Notes: a model not told the origin generated them from the letters alone. 14,929 nt of DNA from Chlamydiota bacterium (GCA_021772295.1 JAJFMG010000164.1:1-14929); one strand, 5' to 3'. Positions 1 through 7,638 are shown, numbered from the stretch's first letter. Made by a program: numbers and translations.

Positions 1-376
1 GCTCTTTACTAATTGGGCAATATGGAGTGCCAATTCTTGCAAATAGGACTCTCATAAAATCATAGATGCCAGTAAGTGTGCCGACAGTTGATCTTGGATT
101 TTTACTTACCGTTTTTTGTTCAATAGCAATCGTTGGAGAGATACCGGTAATGGACTCCGCCTCAGGCTTAGTAAGATCACCTAAAAACCTCTTTGCATAA
201 GAAGAAAGAGACTCAACATAGCGCCTTTGTCCCTCTACATAAATGGTATCAAAAGCGAGGGAAGATTTTCCTGATCCTGAAACACCTGTAAAGATAATAA
301 GCTTTTGAGAATCTAAAGAGAGATCAACTTCTTTTAAGTTGTGGACTTTGACTTTCTTTAAGTCTATTTTTTTCAT
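1..376 (-). CDS. uvrA: UvrABC excinuclease ATPase subunit A, N-terminal part (cut by window edge)
   Basis: UvrA is the damage-recognition ATPase of nucleotide excision repair and works in the cytoplasm with UvrB and UvrC. About 125 N-terminal residues are visible. They begin [20 protein letters not shown], followed by the Walker A loop [14 protein letters not shown] at about residues 32-45 and the UvrA-typical run [17 protein letters not shown] at about 49-65. The visible part ends near the first zinc-binding insertion ([10 protein letters not shown]). The ATG at 376 is preceded by AAAGG about six bases upstream, and an in-frame TGA lies 24 bases upstream, so the start is well supported. The gene is divergent from pyk, as I recall for the chlamydial uvrA-pyk pair. 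Chlamydia species carry an unusually long, internally duplicated UvrA; whether this one does cannot be seen here. Confidence 0.96.
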   Translation of the reverse strand, partial: MKKIDLKKVKVHNLKEVDLSLDSQKLIIFTGVSGSGKSSLAFDTIYVEGQRRYVESLSSYAKRFLGDLTKPEAESITGISPTIAIEQKTVSKNPRSTVGTLTGIYDFMRVLFARIGTPYCPISKE

Positions 377-399
377 GGAAGCCTTTTTCAAAAGGTTTC

Positions 400-428
400 A
401 TTATAATGTCTATTGTTAGATATATCAA
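400..428 (-). promoter_or_regulatory. Sigma70/sigma66-type promoter for uvrA
   Basis: Read on the minus strand, a -35 box TTGATA (428-423) is separated by exactly 17 bases from a perfect -10 box TATAAT (405-400). Transcription would start near 393, giving a leader of about 17 bases before the uvrA ATG at 376. This is the closest match to consensus in the window. Confidence 0.75.
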
Positions 429-623
429 GAAGTTCATTTCTAGTTTCAATAGGATAGCTGCATTTTACTTAACGGCTTGCCAATTCAATACTTGTCGAAT
501 AAATGTAGGATGTCAAAGTGATTTGCTGAGCAAATAAAAAAGAATTCCGAATACAAAAAACTTGTCGAAGGTTTAATAAACACAAGCGCAAATCCCAGGT
601 CGCTTTTAATATATACTTTTTAT

Positions 624-651
624 TTTTCACTTAACTCATCTTTGCTATATG
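624..651 (+). promoter_or_regulatory. Candidate promoter for pyk (extended -10)
   Basis: TTTTCA (624-629) lies 16 bases before TATATG (646-651), and the -10 box is preceded by TG at 643-644, giving an extended -10 pattern. Each box matches consensus at four of six positions. The start would be near 658, leaving a leader of about 30 bases. The match is modest and AT-rich DNA gives such hits by chance. Confidence 0.35.
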
Positions 652-687
652 CTGCAATTTTTAGGCAAAAGTTAGGATGTGTCTCTT

Positions 688-2487
688 ATGCGTACTCGCA
701 CAAAAATTGTTTGCACCATTGGCCCGGCTGTCAATTCATATGAATCGATCAAAAAGTTAATTGATGCAGGTATGAATGTTGCTAGGATTAATTTTAGTCA
801 TGGTACACATGAAGAGCATGCAAAAGTTATTGCGCTTCTAAAAAAGGCAAGAGAAGAAAAAAAAGTTCCTTTATCCATTATGCTTGATACAAAGGGGCCT
901 GAAATTCGCCTTGGTAATCTCAAAGAACCATCTTTCGAGGTAAAAAGAAAGCAGAAGTTACAGCTTGTAAAAGATGATATTTTGGGTAGTGAGGAAGCTG
1001 TATCAATTACACCGCCCTCTGTTATAGATGATCTTGAAAAAGGAATGAAGGTTCTCATTGACGATGGGTATATTTATTCCAAAGTCATTGAGGTCAATAA
1101 GAAAGGGGTTGTCATTGAAATTGAAAATTCGGGTTTAATACGACCTCATAAGGGGGTAAATATCCCTCATGAAGAAGTAAATCTTCCTGCAATGACAGAA
1201 AGAGATATTGCGGATATTTCTTTTGGGTGTCAGCAAGATATAGATATATTAGCTGCATCTTTTATCCGCTCCTATGAACATGTTCTAGAAATCAAAAAAC
1301 TACTACACAAAAATAACAGCTCAAAAATTTTGGTTTTTTCGAAAATAGAGAGCGCCCTTGGAGTAAAAAATTTTGACTCAATTTTGCAAGCATCTGATGG
1401 AATTATGATCGCAAGGGGAGATTTAGGAGTAGAGCTTCCGTTAACACATGTTCCTAAATTGCAAAAAATGATGATTCGTAAATGTTACCGAGTATTCAAA
1501 CCTGTAGTTACAGCAACCCAAATGTTAGAATCAATGATACAAAGTCCAAGACCCACTCGGGCAGAGGTGTCCGATGTTGCGAATGCCATCTATGATAGTA
1601 CCTCCGCTGTGATGCTTTCTGGTGAAACAGCTGTTGGAAAATATCCGATTGAAACTATTCAAATTATGAAAAAAACAATCGAAGAAACTGAAAAAGATTT
1701 CAATTTTGAGCAGTTTTTTTATACAGATATTGCAACAAAAGTGTTTCAAGATATTTCATCATCAGTTGCCATTGCGGCTGTAAAAATTGCTTATAGCGCT
1801 AGAGGAAAGGCTATCTTAGTGTTTACGAATTCAGGATCTACGGCTAGGGCAATCGCAAGGTTTAGACCCAAAGTTCCAATCATCGCTCTAACCTCTAATG
1901 CAAAGACATATCATCAACTCGGATCTAATTGGGGAGTGATTCCCATTTTACATAATGTAAAGGATGTAAAAGAAGGTTTTAAAGTCGCTTCCTGCTATGC
2001 ACTTAAAAAAGGGCTTGTAGAATATGGAGACCTAGTTGTTGTATCCGCTGGTACTCCATTCGGAATCAGTGGCACTACAAATACACTTGTTGTTGAAAGT
2101 ATTGGGAATGTTTTGGTTCGAGGAGCTCCTTCAAAAGGTAATTCTGTTTTTGGGAAGGTTTGTTTAATACCAGCTTTTGATAAAAACAAGAAATATGATT
2201 GTAAAAAAGCTCTTATTGTAATTTCATCATGCGATGAGATTATGAAACCTGTGTTTAAAAATGCTCTTGGAGTGATTTTGCAAAATCATCCAGAAGATAA
2301 GGAATCAGAAAAACAGGCTAAAGCTCTTTGTGAGGAATATAAAATCCCACTTCTTAGAAGAGCTGACTTTGCTTGTAGTATTCTAAAAGATGGGCAAGAG
2401 GTAACACTAGACTCTACGAAGGGACTTATTTTCTTAGGAAATGAAAGTATGAATAAGTCAGATCTTCTTAAATCTTGTAAATCCTAA
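688..2487 (+). CDS. pyk: Pyruvate kinase with C-terminal swivelling domain
   Basis: Pyruvate kinase transfers phosphate from phosphoenolpyruvate to ADP in the last step of glycolysis, in the cytoplasm. The protein is 599 residues. The TIM-barrel core shows RTKIVCTIGP at the N-terminus, NFSHG (35-39), DTKGPEIR (67-74), the signature SKIES with catalytic Lys219, GIMIARGDLGVELP (238-251) and VTATQMLESM (274-283). Glu72 sits where potassium-dependent enzymes carry Glu. The regulatory domain includes the FTNSGSTAR segment (379-387). The last ~110 residues resemble the PEP-utilising mobile domain appended to Bacillus-type pyruvate kinases, ending in LKDGQEVTLD, but the phosphohistidine motif (TSHAA) of that fold is missing. 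The ATG at 688 is preferred over an in-frame GTG at 679 because AGGA at 674-677 is correctly spaced only for 688 and family members start this way. The stop overlaps that of rsmE. Confidence 0.96.
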   Translation: MRTRTKIVCTIGPAVNSYESIKKLIDAGMNVARINFSHGTHEEHAKVIALLKKAREEKKVPLSIMLDTKGPEIRLGNLKEPSFEVKRKQKLQLVKDDILGSEEAVSITPPSVIDDLEKGMKVLIDDGYIYSKVIEVNKKGVVIEIENSGLIRPHKGVNIPHEEVNLPAMTERDIADISFGCQQDIDILAASFIRSYEHVLEIKKLLHKNNSSKILVFSKIESALGVKNFDSILQASDGIMIARGDLGVELPLTHVPKLQKMMIRKCYRVFKPVVTATQMLESMIQSPRPTRAEVSDVANAIYDSTSAVMLSGETAVGKYPIETIQIMKKTIEETEKDFNFEQFFYTDIATKVFQDISSSVAIAAVKIAYSARGKAILVFTNSGSTARAIARFRPKVPIIALTSNAKTYHQLGSNWGVIPILHNVKDVKEGFKVASCYALKKGLVEYGDLVVVSAGTPFGISGTTNTLVVESIGNVLVRGAPSKGNSVFGKVCLIPAFDKNKKYDCKKALIVISSCDEIMKPVFKNALGVILQNHPEDKESEKQAKALCEEYKIPLLRRADFACSILKDGQEVTLDSTKGLIFLGNESMNKSDLLKSCKS

Positions 2488-3188
2488 AGCTTTTGTGCAA
2501 GGACTGCCATTGCAGCAATAGCGGCTGTTTCACATCGTAAAATATTAGGACTTAAGGAAACCCCTTTTGCAAAGAGAGTCTCTTCCATAACGGCAATTTC
2601 ATTTTCGCTGAAACCTTTTTCAGGGCCATTAATAAATAAATAGGGTTTATTTGAAGAGACATGGTGAAGCATGTCTGGCGCTTTTTTAGAAATGTCACCA
2701 TAGAGCATACAGACAGATATTTCTTGCATTTCTACCATTTCATCTAAAAAAGTGATTTGTGGCATGAAGAGCCTTCCACTTTGCTTCATACTAGAGATCA
2801 TGATAAGTTCAAGTCGCTTTTTTTTGTTTTCAGTAAGGATAATTTTTTCAGATAGTGCGCTTGGGAAGAAAAAGAAACGAGTACATCCAAGCTCAATGCC
2901 TTTTTCTAAGATTAACTCTAAATTAGAAAGTTTTGGAAAACATTGCGCTAGAAAAAGATCAGGTTCGCTTTCCGCTTCTTCTAATAGTTTTATGATGGTA
3001 ATTTCTGCAGAGCGTTTCTCAATGCTTGTTATAATGCCTTCAAATAAAAAGCCTTTTCCATTAATGACTTCGATTTTGTCTCCAGACTTAGATCTCATCA
3101 CATTAAGATGATGGAGTTCATTGTCATGAAGGTTATATGTTTTATCTAATTCAATAGTTTCATCAATGAAATATCGATTATGTGGCAT
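2484..3188 (-). CDS. rsmE: 16S rRNA m3U1498 methyltransferase
   Basis: RsmE methylates N3 of U1498 in 16S rRNA using S-adenosylmethionine, during or after 30S assembly. The 234 residues fit the family length. An N-terminal PUA-like RNA-binding region opens with MPHNRYFIDE and includes LHDNELHHLNVMRSKSGD (20-37). The C-terminal SPOUT knot carries EKGIELGCTRFFFF (95-108), KQSGRLFMP (135-143), the SAM-binding loop GPEKGF (188-193; GPEGGF is usual) and ILRCETA (216-222). It is the last gene of the dacA operon. Its ATG overlaps the end of the acyltransferase gene by 11 bases, and GGAG at 3197-3194 lies five bases upstream. The stop codon overlaps the pyk stop on the other strand. Confidence 0.93.
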   Translation of the reverse strand: MPHNRYFIDETIELDKTYNLHDNELHHLNVMRSKSGDKIEVINGKGFLFEGIITSIEKRSAEITIIKLLEEAESEPDLFLAQCFPKLSNLELILEKGIELGCTRFFFFPSALSEKIILTENKKKRLELIMISSMKQSGRLFMPQITFLDEMVEMQEISVCMLYGDISKKAPDMLHHVSSNKPYLFINGPEKGFSENEIAVMEETLFAKGVSLSPNILRCETAAIAAMAVLAQKL

Positions 3189-4458
3189 GAGGACTCCATA
3201 GAGTGTTTGGTCTACAAATTGCTTTTTTTATCACCATAGATAAATCATCGCCACTCGTCAAATGATCTTTTGCAAGTTTTTTAAGATCTTTCTGATTTAA
3301 TACAGAAAAAGCAGAAAGGTTTAAAAAATGTTTCTTAAGATGCGTTTCATTGGAAAAGTCAAATACCAATTTAAATCTATAATCAATAATGGGATTATCC
3401 AAATTTTGGTAGGGAAGAACTTCAATATTATCTAGATTGATTTTAGGGGCAATGTTTTCGTGGCAATAAACACTTATAAAAGCTTTGGGATAAATTTCTC
3501 TAAAAGTAGAAAGGAGGGAAAGAATTTTCTCATAGCCATGCTCAGGAATAGTAATTAATATTGAGTCATAGCGAAACTTATAAAATACATTTTTAGGTGT
3601 TTCTTGCTTCCATCGATTATGTTGCCATAGCCAATTTCCTGGGTTTTTTACTACACTTTTTCCAAAAGTGGTAAGCGCTTTTTCCATCATGGTTTGTGTG
3701 TTTTCTTCTAAAGAGAGGTTACTATCTGGATAAATGGGATCGGAGTAATGAATGATATACCTCCCTTTTTCTCTTCTTGTTGTGGCGACAAGAAGAGGAC
3801 AATTTCGTTTGCAAGCAAGTAACGCTGGAACAGGAGATGTATAGGCTTTTCTACCTAAAAAATTGGATGTGAAAGAGCTTTCTGGCATTCCTTGGTCACC
3901 AACAATTCCAAAGAATTTTCCTTCTTTGAGAGCCTTTAAGCCTTTTTTGATTCCTTCTTTGGGAGAGAATATGTCTCCATTAAATTGCTCTCGAATTTTC
4001 TGAATATAGGAATAGAGATACTTGTTTTTAATAGGTCTTCCAATGGCAACTCCTTTCATGCGAGAGCTACCCTCTAAAAAGAGTACCTCCCAATTTGATT
4101 GATGGCCGCAAAAAAAGATAAGACCTTTGTTTTGTCGATAGATTTCATCTGCTTTCTCAGGATTTTCACAAATAGCAACTTTAGAAATATCTTTAATTTT
4201 TTTAAATTTCCCATATTCCAAAAGAGTAATACAGAGATTTTGGAAGGACTCAATCGCAATCTGTTTTTTTGCTTTATCGGAAAAGGAGAGATCAGTTGCA
4301 AGAGAAAGATTGGACATCACCCTTTTTCTAAATTTAGTAGATAGGTAGAACATCAGTTTTCCAAGAACATTTCCCATCTTATGAATCCACAATAGAGGTA
4401 AAAATTGGATGGGAAATAAAAAAATCCGAAAAAGAATGTAACTGAGATAATGTTTCAT
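3178..4458 (-). CDS. lpxL: Lipid A (LpxL/HtrB-family) acyltransferase with extra C-terminal domain
   Basis: Enzymes of this family add a secondary acyl chain to lipid A at the inner face of the cytoplasmic membrane. Residues 1-25 are a hydrophobic membrane anchor. The acyltransferase core has the catalytic H-x4-E motif HQSNWE (His119, Glu124), FGIVGDQG (183-190) and NWLWQHNRWK (275-284), the usual end of the family at about 300 residues. This protein continues to 426. Residues ~296-390 look like an alpha/beta segment (see findings). The family is clear, but acyl-chain length and position on lipid A are not, so the symbol is provisional. The ATG at 4458 shares ATGA with the stop of the glycosyltransferase. 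A TTG at 4467 would add MPF but lacks a better ribosome site. No strong Shine-Dalgarno sequence is visible, which fits translational coupling. Confidence 0.88.
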   Translation of the reverse strand: MKHYLSYILFRIFLFPIQFLPLLWIHKMGNVLGKLMFYLSTKFRKRVMSNLSLATDLSFSDKAKKQIAIESFQNLCITLLEYGKFKKIKDISKVAICENPEKADEIYRQNKGLIFFCGHQSNWEVLFLEGSSRMKGVAIGRPIKNKYLYSYIQKIREQFNGDIFSPKEGIKKGLKALKEGKFFGIVGDQGMPESSFTSNFLGRKAYTSPVPALLACKRNCPLLVATTRREKGRYIIHYSDPIYPDSNLSLEENTQTMMEKALTTFGKSVVKNPGNWLWQHNRWKQETPKNVFYKFRYDSILITIPEHGYEKILSLLSTFREIYPKAFISVYCHENIAPKINLDNIEVLPYQNLDNPIIDYRFKLVFDFSNETHLKKHFLNLSAFSVLNQKDLKKLAKDHLTSGDDLSMVIKKAICRPNTLWSPHAT

Positions 4459-5597
4459 AAAAGGCAAGTTTCGGTGATTTCGGATAATCGCTGAGAATAA
4501 TCGAGATGCTTTACTTTTTCGCGGATCTTTTGTGAGCTTATCCAGGTTTTTTTATAATCAAGAGAGCTGACTAATGTATCTCTAAAACTTTCGATGTCGA
4601 CAAGAGATGGAATCACTATTCCATTATCTTTTGTTAGAACTTCCTTTCCACCATTATATTTTGATGAAATCACATAAAGGCCCATAGCTAGAGCTTCAAC
4701 GGTAACATTTGCAAAAGGATCATAGTAAGATGGAATTACAATGCTATCTGCCATTTGATAAAAGGGGGAAACGTTTTTTTGCTCTCCAACAAAATGCACT
4801 TTGTGAGCAAGACCAAGTTTTTTGGAAAGCTTTTGGAAATAAACAATATTTTTGTCCTTTCCAACTACAAGTAAGTTAAAATGATGATTTTTCATAAGAG
4901 CGAGAGCTTGAAGAAGAGGGGTTAGACCTTTTCTTTTAAAGCCAGTGCCTACAAAAAGAAATGTAAAGGCGGTTGGATCTAAGGAATATTTTTTGTTTAG
5001 AACTGCTCTTTTTTCAATCCATCTTGTAAATTCAGGTTCCATTTCATGCCATTCAACACCATTGTGTACAACTTGAATCTTGCTTGGGTGAACGTCATAG
5101 TGAGAGAGGATTTCCTGTTTTACCATATCGGAGTTGGTAAATAACGTTTTAAGCTCACTATGTTCAAAAGCTAATTTTTCTTGGAGTAAAATCGCTTTAT
5201 GCAAAGGGTTTATTCTATGAAGGCGATTTTTTATAGGACCTTCCATCAGTTTTCGCTGCATTAAAAAAGCTTTATGAACTCCATTACCTGCTCTAATATG
5301 TGTTTGGAATTTGGTTCGCTCCATTGCAAAAACAATATCGGGTTTATCTTCCATGCAAAGAATCTCAGCTTTTTCGGAGAATTCTTCCATTTTCAAAAAA
5401 CTCGCTTTTTGTCTTAGGGGCAGAAGCTTAGTAGTAATCTGCGCTTTAGCGTAGATTGGCACTTTGTCTGAGCAGACAAGGGTAACTTTTGCGCCTTGGT
5501 TTGCAAATGCATTCGCTAAACGCATTGTATACTTTTCTAAGCCACCAATGCTTTGCATGGATTGCTTAAGGATATAAATGCTTTTTTGCTTTTTCAC
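4455..5597 (-). CDS. GT4-family (GT-B fold) glycosyltransferase, WaaG-like
   Basis: A 380-residue protein with the features of family 4 retaining glycosyltransferases, which move a sugar from a nucleotide donor to an acceptor such as an LPS core. The N-terminal half has the acceptor-side loop SIGGLEKYTMRLANAF (16-31), and the linker has VVHNGV (176-181). The donor-side half has FVGTGFKRKG (215-224) with the basic pair that grips the diphosphate, LGLAHKVHFVGEQKNVSPFYQ (split at about 261-281), and DPFANVTVE (293-301), where the family E-x7-E appears as D-x7-E. The overall pattern resembles E. coli WaaG, although donor and acceptor cannot be read from the sequence. It starts with GTG at 5597, overlapping the ybbR stop (GTGA); AGGAAA lies seven bases upstream inside a hairpin. 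Its place beside a lipid A acyltransferase supports a role in LPS. Confidence 0.85.
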   Translation of the reverse strand: MKKQKSIYILKQSMQSIGGLEKYTMRLANAFANQGAKVTLVCSDKVPIYAKAQITTKLLPLRQKASFLKMEEFSEKAEILCMEDKPDIVFAMERTKFQTHIRAGNGVHKAFLMQRKLMEGPIKNRLHRINPLHKAILLQEKLAFEHSELKTLFTNSDMVKQEILSHYDVHPSKIQVVHNGVEWHEMEPEFTRWIEKRAVLNKKYSLDPTAFTFLFVGTGFKRKGLTPLLQALALMKNHHFNLLVVGKDKNIVYFQKLSKKLGLAHKVHFVGEQKNVSPFYQMADSIVIPSYYDPFANVTVEALAMGLYVISSKYNGGKEVLTKDNGIVIPSLVDIESFRDTLVSSLDYKKTWISSQKIREKVKHLDYSQRLSEITETCLL

Positions 5598-6844
5598 GGG
5601 CTAGTTTCCTCAGAAACTAGAATGTGATTACCGTGGATTTGAGCAGAAAGAGAGAGTTTTTTATTGTTTTTGTCATACAGCTCAAATCGATTCATATAGT
5701 TTCGAAAACGGTTTCTTAGGTATTCTTCTCGCACCTTTGGATTTAAACTTTTGACTTGCTCTTCTGAGACATCAGACATGAGCATACTTACATATCGATT
5801 TTCTAGAACATGAGGGTTGATAAATTGCACACTCCATTGCAATTTAGGACTCGTTGTTGATCCATCTACAATTACAAGGATTTCAATCATGTCTTTCATG
5901 ACTTCTACAAATAGTTCTGAAACCCCCTTTGCATATAGGGGTTTAGTAATCATTTTTAAGCCGTTTTTGAGTTCAACAGTTTCATTTGGTGTTATTGACA
6001 CTTTTTGGGGGTGCAAGCTAGAGGTGTGGTCTGGAGGAAAATAAATATTTACTGGAATAGGACTTGTAAGAGAGAGCATTTCATAACGAACAAAGTCAAT
6101 TCTTAAGTTTTTTGCCTCTGGATCATTAATTTCAATGGGCGCATCGGAAAGACTTGGAACAGAAATTTTTTTCCAATCAGTTGGTACAAAAAAACTTACT
6201 GCATCTTTGTTTTTGCCAACGCTATCTGCGTGGATATCATCTAACTCATTTTTAGATACATCATTTAAGTTAAAGGTAAGACGCAAGCCTCTTGCTTTTA
6301 ATTTTTTTACCACTTCTTCAGGTCCTGATACTGTCATATATAGGTGATAGGGCCAAACATCAATAAAGTGATAGCCCTTAGGAGCAAGCCCAATGGGCTT
6401 GGTTACAATAATAGGAATTTTATCCGTGACTTGTTTTGTTAGCTTTACGATAAATGTTTTAGAAGAAACCTTATTGATTCCCTGGGCAATACTTACTTCG
6501 GGATTGAGAGAAGATAAGTTGCTTTTTGAAATGGTTACGATCCATTCATTTTTTTTATTGGCAGCGTCAATGATTACTTCTAAATCATTCGAGCTGATTT
6601 CTTCTAGGGTGTTTTTTTTCCCATTGAGGGTAAGTGTGACTGTTCGATTAAGGACTCCATCAGAGCGGATTCCGTCTATCGTTTTATTATGAGGAATATT
6701 GATAACTCGAATAGGAATATTTCTGACAGTTTTAGTAGTTGTTAGCGATTGATTCACAACAAGCCAAACAATAATTGCTAAAGCAAGGGCGACGGCCTTT
6801 CTTGGCCAGTTGTTGATAAAAAGTTTTTTAATCAAAGACTTCAT
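5594..6844 (-). CDS. ybbR: YbbR/CdaR-like membrane-anchored protein, probable partner of the diadenylate cyclase
   Basis: A 416-residue protein with one N-terminal membrane anchor (about residues 16-34, RKAVALALAIIVWLVVNQSL) and a long extracytoplasmic part rich in short beta-strand segments, as in YbbR-repeat proteins. Two repeats are easiest to see: one from about 38 (RTVTLTLNGKK region) and one from about 140 (KIPIIVTKPIGLAPKGYHF and VSGPEEVVKKLKA). Later repeats are more divergent. In Firmicutes the equivalent protein, CdaR, binds the membrane diadenylate cyclase CdaA and changes its activity; position directly after dacA suggests the same pairing here. The ATG at 6844 shares ATGA with the dacA stop. 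There is no enzymatic motif. The family is clear, while the regulatory role rests on analogy. Confidence 0.85.
   Translation of the reverse strand: MKSLIKKLFINNWPRKAVALALAIIVWLVVNQSLTTTKTVRNIPIRVINIPHNKTIDGIRSDGVLNRTVTLTLNGKKNTLEEISSNDLEVIIDAANKKNEWIVTISKSNLSSLNPEVSIAQGINKVSSKTFIVKLTKQVTDKIPIIVTKPIGLAPKGYHFIDVWPYHLYMTVSGPEEVVKKLKARGLRLTFNLNDVSKNELDDIHADSVGKNKDAVSFFVPTDWKKISVPSLSDAPIEINDPEAKNLRIDFVRYEMLSLTSPIPVNIYFPPDHTSSLHPQKVSITPNETVELKNGLKMITKPLYAKGVSELFVEVMKDMIEILVIVDGSTTSPKLQWSVQFINPHVLENRYVSMLMSDVSEEQVKSLNPKVREEYLRNRFRNYMNRFELYDKNNKKLSLSAQIHGNHILVSEETSP
5601..5620 (-). promoter_or_regulatory. Perfect hairpin covering the glycosyltransferase ribosome binding site
   Basis: An eight-base perfect inverted repeat, CTAGTTTC and GAAACTAG, with a four-base loop occupies 5601-5620. 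In the minus-strand transcript it lies in the last codons of ybbR, and its 3' arm plus loop contain the AGGAAA (5610-5605) that should serve the GTG start at 5597. Ribosomes finishing ybbR would melt it, making translation of the glycosyltransferase depend on ybbR. The structure is visible; the role is inferred. Confidence 0.5.
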
Positions 6845-7638
6845 TTTTTAAGCCACGCTCTCAAGCTAAATTTGTTTTTATCAATGGTACTTAAGGGAGG
6901 ATTATAAATGCTTCGTATAATTCCTTTAAAGCGATCAATTTTGATTCCACGTGTAATAATACCGTCTCTTGCAATAGAGACTTTGCCTGTTTCTTCTGAA
7001 ATCACAATGATAAGGGCGTCTGTTAGCTGAGATGCTCCAAGTCCCGCTCTATGTCTTGTTCCCATTGATTTAGCAATCTGAGAAGTATCTTCTGCTAAGG
7101 GCAGTATCACAGATGCTGCTGTTATGGTAAGATTTCGAATAATGATAGCGCCATCATGTAAAGGAGTCGTCGTTGTAAAAATAGATTCTAAGAGTTCTGA
7201 TGAGAAATTTGCATTGAGCATAACAGCTTTTCTTGCAAATTCTTCCAACGAATCATCATTTTCAAGCGCGATTAAAGCGCCAATGCGCTTTTCTGACATT
7301 TTATATACAGAGCCAGCTAATTGATCTAGGAAGCGATCAAATTCGGTGATCTCTCTATATCGTTTTCCTTTGAGACTGAGTTTAGATAGAGCAACTCTGA
7401 GCTCTGGTTGGAAAATGATTAAGATCGCAATTACCGCAACGTTACCAACGAGTAGCATTAGTTTATGCAAGATGGGGAGATCAAGCCATGAAGAAAGCGC
7501 AAAAATAAATAAAAAAGCCAATAAGCCGAGCACCAAATCCATAGATCTGGTATTCCAAAAAAAGGATAGCAAAGAATTAATCATCAAAGTAATGATGATA
7601 AGTTCTATGAAAGGTGTAACCGACTGGTAAAAATACAT
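6841..7638 (-). CDS. dacA: Membrane diadenylate cyclase (CdaA/DacA type), makes c-di-AMP
   Basis: The enzyme joins two ATP molecules into cyclic di-AMP. Three N-terminal membrane segments (about residues 9-27, 33-53 and 60-77) precede a cytoplasmic DAC domain. This contains the two catalytic motifs, LHDGAIIIRN (DGA at 162-164) and GTRHRAGLG (RHR at 195-197), followed by TDALIIVISEETGKVSIARDG. The length of 265 residues matches CdaA proteins. The C. trachomatis homologue (CT012) is known to produce c-di-AMP, which activates host STING. It is the first gene of a five-gene operon. The ATG at 7638 has only a weak upstream AAGA-type ribosome site, so translation may be modest. A candidate promoter and an overlapping dyad lie 43-70 bases upstream. 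Confidence 0.95.
   Translation of the reverse strand: MYFYQSVTPFIELIIITLMINSLLSFFWNTRSMDLVLGLLAFLFIFALSSWLDLPILHKLMLLVGNVAVIAILIIFQPELRVALSKLSLKGKRYREITEFDRFLDQLAGSVYKMSEKRIGALIALENDDSLEEFARKAVMLNANFSSELLESIFTTTTPLHDGAIIIRNLTITAASVILPLAEDTSQIAKSMGTRHRAGLGASQLTDALIIVISEETGKVSIARDGIITRGIKIDRFKGIIRSIYNPPLSTIDKNKFSLRAWLKK

Larger units (their letters stand above)
377..687. other. Divergent intergenic spacer between uvrA and pyk
   Basis: This stretch of about 311 bases has no credible reading frame. The left end holds the uvrA promoter and the right end a weaker pyk promoter. In between are a perfect 15-base dyad, ATTTGCT-G-AGCAAAT at 521-535, and a nine-base direct repeat, CTTGTCGAA, at 491-499 and 561-569. 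The dyad is followed by A residues rather than T, and no A run precedes it, so it is not an intrinsic terminator on either strand. I see no tRNA, recognisable small RNA or insertion-sequence end. Confidence 0.6.

Noticed and set aside
402..407. Plus-strand TATAAT as a pyk promoter
   Set aside because: It arises from the symmetric overlap with the minus-strand uvrA -10 box; there is no -35 box at the right distance and it is far from pyk.
521..540. Dyad at 521-535 as an intrinsic terminator
   Set aside because: It is weak in G/C, is followed by A residues on the plus strand, and on the minus strand the T run comes before the stem, not after.
679..690. GTG at 679 as the pyk start
   Set aside because: AGGA ends at 677, too close to 679; the ATG at 688 has workable spacing and begins the conserved RTKIVCTIGP segment.
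2752..3111. Plus-strand open frame of 119 codons opposite rsmE
   Set aside because: It mirrors the well-supported rsmE coding frame, has no recognisable domain, and its composition is explained by the opposite strand.
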